Shown here piece after piece: positions 1-6,061 of a stretch of DNA of 6,061 nucleotides. The stretch lies in assembly GCA_946481585.1 (NCBI GenBank), contig CAMLOF010000186.1:1-6061 (forward strand), written 5' to 3'. This DNA is from an uncultured Macromonas sp. Its GTDB lineage: Bacteria > Pseudomonadota > Gammaproteobacteria > Burkholderiales > Burkholderiaceae. The notes below the pieces were generated by a model, which saw only the letters and a program-made list of their open reading frames with translations, ran no database searches and was not told the DNA's origin. Every line of letters begins with the position of its first letter. The stretch's first letter is position 1. The position numbers and the translations under genes were made by a program.

Positions 1-666
1 CTGCAGCGCATGAACCTGGCCGAAATCCGCCAGCACACGGTGCGTGGGCAGTACATCGAAGGGGCGGTCACGGGCGAGTCGGTGCCCGGCTACCTGGAAG
101 AAGAAAACGTTCCGCCGGAAAGCCAGACGGAAACCTTTGTGGCGCTGCGCACGCAGGTCAACAACGCGCGTTGGGCAGGTGTTCCCTTCTTCCTGCGAAC
201 CGGCAAGCGCATGCAGACGCGCCGCTCGCAAATCATCATCGACTTTGCCCAGCCGCCGTTCTCCATCTTCGCCGGGCAATCCAACTCGTCTGACATGTCG
301 CAGCCCAACCGGCTCATCATCACGCTGCAGCCCGAAGAGTCCATCCAGCTGCAGATGATGGCCAAGCAGCCTGGCTCGGGCATGAACATGAAACCCGTGT
401 TCCTGAACCTGGACCTGGAGTCCGCGCTGGCGGGACGCCGCGCCGAGGCCTACGAGCGCCTGCTGGTGGACGTGGTGAAGGGGCGGCTGACGCACTTCAT
501 GCGCCGCGACGAACTGGAAGCTGCGTGGAAGTGGGCAGACCCCATCCTGGAAGGCTGGAAGCAGCTGGGTGACCGGCCGCGCCCATACGTGGCCGGTACC
601 TGGGGGCCTGCGGCTTCGTCTGCGCTGATGGCGCGCGAAGGCGGCACCTGGTTCGAGGAGTCGTGA
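1..666 (+). CDS. zwf: Glucose-6-phosphate 1-dehydrogenase, C-terminal part (5' end outside window)
   Basis: G6PDH oxidises glucose-6-phosphate to 6-phosphoglucono-1,5-lactone with NAD(P)+, the cytoplasmic entry step of the Entner-Doudoroff and oxidative pentose phosphate routes. The frame is open from base 1 and ends at TGA 664-666, giving 221 visible residues, roughly the last 45% of a ~490-residue enzyme. Recognisable C-terminal-domain blocks are VPGYLEEE, TETFVALR, RWAGVPFFLRTGKR, AYERLL, RRDELEAAWKW and the near-terminal AGTWGP. The Lys of RTGKR (visible residue 69) lies in the conserved substrate-binding segment. The nucleotide-binding N-terminal domain and the catalytic DHYLGKE region lie upstream and cannot be checked. 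An internal ATG at 10 exists, but it is not the start because homology continues upstream through the window edge. The stop overlaps the pgl start, indicating co-transcription and coupled translation. Family assignment is secure; cofactor preference cannot be read here. Confidence 0.97.
   Translation: MQRMNLAEIRQHTVRGQYIEGAVTGESVPGYLEEENVPPESQTETFVALRTQVNNARWAGVPFFLRTGKRMQTRRSQIIIDFAQPPFSIFAGQSNSSDMSQPNRLIITLQPEESIQLQMMAKQPGSGMNMKPVFLNLDLESALAGRRAEAYERLLVDVVKGRLTHFMRRDELEAAWKWADPILEGWKQLGDRPRPYVAGTWGPAASSALMAREGGTWFEES
655..660 (+). promoter_or_regulatory. Ribosome binding site of pgl, inside the zwf 3' end
   Basis: GAGGAG lies within the last codons of zwf. It is 5 bases before ATG 666 but only 2 bases before the alternative GTG 663, so it favours ATG 666 as the pgl start. 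The placement also implies that ribosomes finishing zwf end on the pgl initiation region. Confidence 0.65.
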
Positions 667-1388
667 TGACCGCCGTGCCACCTGCCTGCGCCGTTGACGA
701 GCGCCGTTTTGCCACGGCCCAAGCCCAGGCAGAAGCGCTTGCCGATGCCGTTGCCAGCCAACTGCGCGAAGCGGTGGCGCAACGTGGTGTGGCCAGCCTG
801 GCCGTGTCTGGCGGACGTTCACCGATCGCCTTTTTTGAGCACCTGCGCGTGCAGCCCTTGCCTTGGGAACAAGTGACCGTGACCCTGGTGGACGAGCGCT
901 GTGTGGCCGGTTCCCATGCCGACAGCAACGCCCGCCTGGTGCGCGAACACCTGCTGCAGGACCGTGCTGCCGACGCCACCTTCATTGACTGGCTTGAAGG
1001 CGTTGACGAGCCCGAGAGCCTGACGCCTTCCGCGCTGGTGGACGAAGCGCGGGCCCGCCTGCAAGGTCTGCCCTGGCCGCTCGACGTGGCGGTGCTGGGC
1101 ATGGGCGAGGACGGCCACACGGCGTCCTGGTTCCCGGACAGCCCGGGCCTGGCCGTTGCGCTCGCTGTCAGCGAACCAGTCACCTGGGTGCGTCCCGCAC
1201 AGGCGCCACACCTGCGCCTCACCCTCACGCTCAACGCCATGCTGGCCTGCCGCCAGCGCCACCTGTCCATTGCCGGGCAGGTCAAACAACAGGTGTTTGC
1301 CGCCGCCCGCCAGGGCGTGGCCACCGACAAACCCATCCACACCCTGCTGGCGCGCGCTGCTTCGCTGCAGGCGTGGATTTCCGATTGA
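666..1388 (+). CDS. pgl: 6-phosphogluconolactonase
   Basis: Pgl hydrolyses 6-phosphogluconolactone, the product of Zwf, to 6-phosphogluconate in the cytoplasm. The 240-residue length from ATG 666 fits the DevB/NagB-like 6PGL family. Visible signatures are SGGRSP (residues 48-53, sugar-phosphate-binding loop), VDER ending at residue 78 followed by HADSN, and [13 protein letters not shown] (145-157) carrying the expected catalytic-region His151. A GTG at 663 is in frame and would add one residue, with a 4-base overlap with zwf, but it sits only 2 bases from the GAGGAG site, so ATG 666 is preferred; this overlaps the zwf stop by one base. Two conserved-block positions are unusual from memory of the family: Cys in DERCV, where bacterial relatives often have Trp, and Trp in HTASWFP, where Leu is common. 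The frame is intact and the start is followed by edd after 10 bases. There is no signal peptide. Confidence 0.95.
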   Translation: MTAVPPACAVDERRFATAQAQAEALADAVASQLREAVAQRGVASLAVSGGRSPIAFFEHLRVQPLPWEQVTVTLVDERCVAGSHADSNARLVREHLLQDRAADATFIDWLEGVDEPESLTPSALVDEARARLQGLPWPLDVAVLGMGEDGHTASWFPDSPGLAVALAVSEPVTWVRPAQAPHLRLTLTLNAMLACRQRHLSIAGQVKQQVFAAARQGVATDKPIHTLLARAASLQAWISD

Positions 1389-1390
1389 GG
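1386..1390 (+). promoter_or_regulatory. Ribosome binding site of edd, overlapping the pgl stop
   Basis: TGAGG contains the pgl stop codon (1386-1388) and a GAGG core ending 8 bases before ATG 1399, a good Shine-Dalgarno spacing. An out-of-frame ATG at 1394 begins a two-codon frame (ATG CCA TGA) whose stop overlaps the edd start. It is only 3 bases from GAGG and is unlikely to be a main start. Confidence 0.6.
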
Positions 1391-1398
1391 CCGATGCC

Positions 1399-3237
<1,839 letters not shown>

Positions 3238-3256
3238 TATCCTCTTTGCCCACATC

Positions 3257-3910
3257 ATGAGTCACACCGCATCCTCATCCCTTCCCGCCAGCCTGCCGGT
3301 CTTCCGTTCGCGCGTCGTGCCCGTGGTCGTCGTCAGCGACCCGGCCCAGGCGGTTCCCATGGCCCAGGCCCTGCTGGCCGGTGGCGTGGACGTCATCGAA
3401 ATCACCCTGCGCTCCGACGCTGCGCTGGCCGCCATCGAGGCCGTGGCCCGCCAGGTGCCCGACATGGTCGTGGGTGCAGGCACGGTCACCCGCGCCGACG
3501 AAGTGAACCGCGTGCGCGATGCCGGTGCCCGCTTTGCGCTGTCGCCCGGCTACACACCCGCGCTGCTGCAGCGCGTGAAGGAAGTGGGCCTGCCCTTCAT
3601 TCCCGGCGTGGGTTCGCCCAGCGAGGCCATGGCCGCCCGTGACGAAGGTTTCACGTTGATGAAATGCTTCCCCGCCGCGCAACTGGGCGGCGTGGAGGTG
3701 CTCAAGGCCTGGGGCGGCCCACTGCCCGATCTGCGCTTCTGCCCCACTGGCGGTGTGACGCCCGCCAACCTGGGCCAGTTCCTGGCCTTGCCCAACGTGC
3801 CCATGGCCGGGGGCTCCTGGCTCACGCCCGCCGCGCTGGTGAAGGCGGGCGACTGGGCGGGCATCACCCGCCTGGCTGCCGAAGCCATGGCGCTGGCCGC
3901 CGCCGTTTGA
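3257..3910 (+). CDS. eda: KDPG aldolase (2-dehydro-3-deoxy-6-phosphogluconate aldolase)
   Basis: Eda cleaves KDPG, the Edd product, into pyruvate and glyceraldehyde-3-phosphate through a Schiff-base (class I) mechanism. It is normally a homotrimer of TIM barrels in the cytoplasm. From ATG 3257 it has 217 residues, against about 213 in E. coli. [10 protein letters not shown] (43-52) matches the first KDPG/KHG aldolase signature and supplies Glu48 and Arg52. Lys136 in LMKCFPAA is the Schiff-base lysine. These align with E. coli Glu45, Arg49 and Lys133 at a constant offset of 3. RFCPTGGV and GGSWL provide the phosphate-binding end of the barrel. Residue 137 is Cys, where the second signature as I remember it expects Leu or Phe. 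An in-frame GTG at 3206 would overlap edd by 32 bases and adds sequence not typical of the family, so ATG 3257 is chosen. No Shine-Dalgarno sequence is visible in the 19-base, pyrimidine-rich gap after edd, so translation may depend on ribosomes leaving edd. Confidence 0.97.
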   Translation: MSHTASSSLPASLPVFRSRVVPVVVVSDPAQAVPMAQALLAGGVDVIEITLRSDAALAAIEAVARQVPDMVVGAGTVTRADEVNRVRDAGARFALSPGYTPALLQRVKEVGLPFIPGVGSPSEAMAARDEGFTLMKCFPAAQLGGVEVLKAWGGPLPDLRFCPTGGVTPANLGQFLALPNVPMAGGSWLTPAALVKAGDWAGITRLAAEAMALAAAV

Positions 3911-3937
3911 CCGCATAACGCTTTTCTGCAAACCATC

Positions 3938-5524
3938 ATGTCCACTTTCACGCCCCCGCAGCAGCGCGCCAGTTGGCAACGTCTGCAAGCGCTCGCGCAG
4001 CAACCTCAACCCCACCTGCGCGAATTGCTAGCCGCCGGTGAGGACGCACGCTACGCAAGTCTGCAAGTCGAGGCCGCAGGTCTGCGCATGGATGCCAGCC
4101 GCCAGCCGATCACCCCCGAAGTGCTGCAGGCCCTGCTGGCCCTGGCCGAAGAGAGTGGCGTGATGGCTTACGCCGATGCGCAACGTAAAGGCGAACACAT
4201 CAACGCCACCGAAGACCGTGCCGTGCTGCACGTGGCATTGCGTGGCTGCCAGATGGCCAACCCGCCCTGGGGCGAAGCCGTGTCGAAAGACGTGTGCGCC
4301 GAGCTGGATCGCTTCCTCGACGCTGCCGAGCGCATCCGTGACGGGCGCTGGCGCGGTGCCACGGGGCGTCGCATCACCAACGTCATCAACATCGGTATCG
4401 GCGGCTCCGACCTGGGGCCGCGCATGGCGGTGCAGGCGCTCGACGCCTACGCCGACCAGGACGTGCGTGTGCACTTCATCTCCAACCCCGACGCCTGGGC
4501 CCTGCACGGCACGTTGCGCTGGCTCAAGCCCGAGCAGACGCTCTTCATCGTGCAGAGCAAGACCTTCACCACGCAAGAGACCATGACCCTGGCCGCGTCG
4601 GTGAAGCGCTGGCTGGCCGACCATGGCCTGGTCACGCCCGAGCAGCAGGCGCCGCACCTGATCGCGGTGACGGCGTCGCCTGCCATCTCGGCTGCGCAGG
4701 GCTACCTGCCGGAAAACACCTTTGGCTTCTGGGACTGGGTGGGCGGCCGCTACTCCGTGTGGTCGGCCATCGGTCTGCCGCTGGCCATTGCGATCGGCGC
4801 CGAGCACTTCCGTGCCTTCCTGGCTGGCGGCCACGAGATGGACCAGCATTTCTGGACCGCTCCGCCCGAGAAGAACATGCCCCTGCTGATGGCGCTGTTG
4901 GGCGTGTGGAACCGCAATTTCCTCGACTGCCCTACGCACCTCATTGCCTCCTACGCCAGCCGCCTGTTCCACTTCGCCCGCTTCCTGCAGCAGCTCGACA
5001 TGGAGTCCAACGGCAAGTCCACCCACGTGGATGGCAGCGCCGTGTCGGTGGGCACCGGGCCCATCGTCTGGGGCGGTCTGGGCATCGAAGGGCAGCACGC
5101 CTATTTCCAGCTGCTGCACCAGGGCCAGCACCGAGTGCCGGTGGACTTCATTGGCGTGGAAACCGAAGACACCCCGCTGCCGCTGGCCGCTGAACACCAC
5201 CGCGTGGCATTGCTCAACCTGCGCGCGCAGGCGCAGGCCCTGGCGCTGGGGCGCGACGAGCCCGCCACCGTGGCCGAGTTGCGCGCCAACGGTCTGAGCG
5301 AAGAACGCATCAACGAACTGCTGCCTCACCGCACCTTCCGCGGTAATGTACCCAGCACCACCTTCTGGCTGCGCGAACTCAACCCCCGCACCCTGGGTGC
5401 CATGGTGGCGCTGTACGAACACAAGGTGTTCTGCCAGGCCGCGCTGTGGGGCATCCACGCCTACGACCAGTGGGGCGTGGAGCTGGGCAAGACCATGGCC
5501 AAGGCCATGGAGGCGGCCGCCTGA
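3938..5524 (+). CDS. pgi: Glucose-6-phosphate isomerase
   Basis: Pgi reversibly converts glucose-6-phosphate and fructose-6-phosphate. The 528-residue product is slightly shorter than the 549-residue E. coli enzyme. Sugar-phosphate-binding SIS-domain motifs are [10 protein letters not shown] (152-161) and SKTFTTQET (207-215). Both family signatures are visible: [14 protein letters not shown] (266-279), and a C-terminal one at 501-518 ending [10 protein letters not shown]. Expected catalytic residues are Glu356 in MESNGKS, His387 in GQHAYFQ and Lys518 in VELGK, matching the Glu/His/Lys set of characterised isomerases. The ATG at 3938 comes 27 bases after eda with no recognisable Shine-Dalgarno sequence. 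The N-terminal sequence still looks like the family, so a later start is not favoured. Placement behind zwf-pgl-edd-eda fits a role in feeding fructose-6-phosphate back to glucose-6-phosphate (inference). The last 12 codons contain two striking dyad symmetries, listed separately. Confidence 0.98.
   Translation: MSTFTPPQQRASWQRLQALAQQPQPHLRELLAAGEDARYASLQVEAAGLRMDASRQPITPEVLQALLALAEESGVMAYADAQRKGEHINATEDRAVLHVALRGCQMANPPWGEAVSKDVCAELDRFLDAAERIRDGRWRGATGRRITNVINIGIGGSDLGPRMAVQALDAYADQDVRVHFISNPDAWALHGTLRWLKPEQTLFIVQSKTFTTQETMTLAASVKRWLADHGLVTPEQQAPHLIAVTASPAISAAQGYLPENTFGFWDWVGGRYSVWSAIGLPLAIAIGAEHFRAFLAGGHEMDQHFWTAPPEKNMPLLMALLGVWNRNFLDCPTHLIASYASRLFHFARFLQQLDMESNGKSTHVDGSAVSVGTGPIVWGGLGIEGQHAYFQLLHQGQHRVPVDFIGVETEDTPLPLAAEHHRVALLNLRAQAQALALGRDEPATVAELRANGLSEERINELLPHRTFRGNVPSTTFWLRELNPRTLGAMVALYEHKVFCQAALWGIHAYDQWGVELGKTMAKAMEAAA
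5493..5510 (+). repeat. Perfect inverted repeat in the pgi 3' coding end
   Basis: CCATGGCC and GGCCATGG flank a 2-base AA spacer, forming an 8+2+8 perfect inverted repeat within codons for the MAKAM segment near the Pgi C-terminus. In RNA it would fold as about 7 GC-rich pairs around a 4-base loop. It is the first of three adjacent dyads leading to a T-run. Part of the symmetry is favoured by the repeated Ala-Met codons, so selection is not proven. Confidence 0.7.
5511..5522 (+). repeat. 12-base perfect palindrome at the pgi stop
   Basis: AGGCGGCCGCCT is its own reverse complement. It directly abuts the preceding inverted repeat and runs into the pgi stop codon (5522-5524). As a single-strand hairpin it would give only a 4-bp stem with a 4-base loop. 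Alanine codons (GCG GCC GCC) make such GC palindromes likely by chance. Confidence 0.6.
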
Positions 5525-5525
5525 A

Positions 5526-5552
5526 TCCCGGCATACGGGACAATGTTTTTTT
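5526..5552 (+). terminator. Candidate weak intrinsic terminator between pgi and ppc
   Basis: TCCCG (5526-5530) and CGGGA (5536-5540) form a perfect 5-bp stem around the loop GCATA. After 5 bases (CAATG) comes a run of seven T (5546-5552), the longest T-run I noticed in this GC-rich window. It starts 2 bases past the pgi stop, where a terminator of the zwf-pgl-edd-eda-pgi transcript would be expected. The stem is short and the gap before the T-run is longer than ideal, so it may terminate only partly and let some transcripts reach ppc. GACAAT at 5539-5544 resembles a -10 box, but no -35 box lies at proper spacing. Confidence 0.4.
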
Positions 5553-5577
5553 CATCAACCCTCCCTTAGCCCTCGCC

Positions 5578-6061
5578 ATGCCACGACGCCTCGCCGCCGC
5601 GCCCGACAAGGACCAGCCCCTCATCAACGACATCCGCCTGCTCGGCCGCCTGCTGGGCGATGTCATTCGCGAACACGAGGGCGTGGCGATTTACGAGCTG
5701 ATCGAGCAGATCCGCCAACTCTCGGTGGCCTACCGCCGTCAGGCAGACCACGCCGCCGACCGCCAGCTCAAGAAGCTGCTCAAGGGGCTGACCGACGACC
5801 AGGCGGTCAGCGTCATCCGCGCGTTCACCTACTTCAGTCACCTGGCCAACCTGGCCGAGGACCGGCACCACATCCGCCGCCGCGAAGTGCACGAGCGCGC
5901 AGGCAGCGTGCAGGAAGGCAGCCTGGCCCATACCTGGGAGCGCATGCACCGCGCGGGCGTGCCCGCCGAGCGCATCGCCGAGACCCTGGCGCACGGCCAC
6001 GTGTCTCCGGTACTCACGGCCCACCCCACCGAAGTGCAGCGCAAGAGCATCCTCGACGCCG
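5578..6061 (+). CDS. ppc: Phosphoenolpyruvate carboxylase, N-terminal part (3' end outside window)
   Basis: PEP carboxylase adds bicarbonate to phosphoenolpyruvate to give oxaloacetate, refilling the TCA cycle in the cytoplasm. The frame from ATG 5578 is open to the window end and shows 161 residues of a protein usually near 900. The N-terminus begins [18 protein letters not shown] and then follows the family pattern: [10 protein letters not shown], an IRQLS segment, and [22 protein letters not shown]. It ends with the active-site signature [12 protein letters not shown] (145-156), whose His149 corresponds to the catalytic His138 of the E. coli enzyme. No Shine-Dalgarno sequence is visible before the ATG; upstream is the pyrimidine-rich CCCTCCCTTAGCCCTCGCC. 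The remaining catalytic and allosteric (aspartate) sites are beyond the window. It lies 53 bases after pgi across a possible weak terminator, so co-transcription with the ED genes is uncertain. Confidence 0.96.
   Translation, partial: MPRRLAAAPDKDQPLINDIRLLGRLLGDVIREHEGVAIYELIEQIRQLSVAYRRQADHAADRQLKKLLKGLTDDQAVSVIRAFTYFSHLANLAEDRHHIRRREVHERAGSVQEGSLAHTWERMHRAGVPAERIAETLAHGHVSPVLTAHPTEVQRKSILDA

Noticed and set aside
1..6. CTGCAG (PstI site) at the very start, suggesting a cloned restriction fragment
   Set aside because: CTGCAG occurs several more times inside the window, so its presence at base 1 is weak evidence and says nothing biological.
1156..1398. Upstream in-frame extension of edd into pgl
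   Set aside because: The extension is pgl read in a different frame. Edd homology and the GAGG site place the start at 1399.
4028..5458. A 476-codon open frame on the minus strand opposite pgi
   Set aside because: It is the same GC-driven antisense artefact, with no family motif and no independent start signal, while pgi is a complete conserved enzyme.
5539..5544. GACAAT as a -10 promoter box for ppc
   Set aside because: It matches 4 of 6 consensus bases, but 16-18 bases upstream there is only GC-rich sequence with no -35-like hexamer. The hairpin plus T-run reading is at least as good.
5566..6024. A 152-codon minus-strand open frame opposite the ppc 5' end
   Set aside because: The plus-strand frame carries the PEP carboxylase active-site signature; the antisense frame shows no recognisable family features.

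Overview
This is a GC-rich (about two-thirds G+C by eye), fully plus-strand stretch of a bacterial chromosome. It holds a compact Entner-Doudoroff (ED) gene cluster in the order zwf (3' part), pgl, edd, eda, pgi, followed by the 5' end of ppc. The strong G/C bias at third codon positions and the protein sequences suggest a betaproteobacterium of the Burkholderiales, probably near Comamonadaceae (Acidovorax/Delftia-like). That placement is an inference from sequence style and gene order, not from a search.

Layout. Bases 1-666 encode the C-terminal 221 residues of glucose-6-phosphate dehydrogenase. Its stop codon overlaps the start of 6-phosphogluconolactonase (pgl, 666-1388). After 10 bases comes 6-phosphogluconate dehydratase (edd, 1399-3237), then after 19 bases KDPG aldolase (eda, 3257-3910), then after 27 bases glucose-6-phosphate isomerase (pgi, 3938-5524). 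A 53-base gap containing a hairpin and a run of seven T separates pgi from phosphoenolpyruvate carboxylase (ppc, from 5578, cut by the window end). No non-coding stretch exceeds 53 bases. I see no tRNA, rRNA, CRISPR array, insertion sequence or phage remnant.

How the genes work together. Zwf oxidises glucose-6-phosphate to 6-phosphogluconolactone, Pgl hydrolyses it to 6-phosphogluconate, Edd dehydrates that to KDPG, and Eda splits KDPG into pyruvate and glyceraldehyde-3-phosphate. Pgi interconverts glucose-6-phosphate and fructose-6-phosphate, so it can return triose-derived fructose-6-phosphate to the top of the pathway (a cyclic ED mode) or supply glucose-6-phosphate during gluconeogenesis. 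Ppc makes oxaloacetate from PEP and is the anaplerotic neighbour. All complete genes are full length, and the catalytic residues I could place are present.

Nothing here looks like a new biological system. The points worth a second look are small: three consecutive dyad symmetries ending in a T-run at the pgi 3' end, loss of visible Shine-Dalgarno sequences in the last three genes, a short direct repeat at the edd-eda junction, and a few family-atypical residues near active sites.
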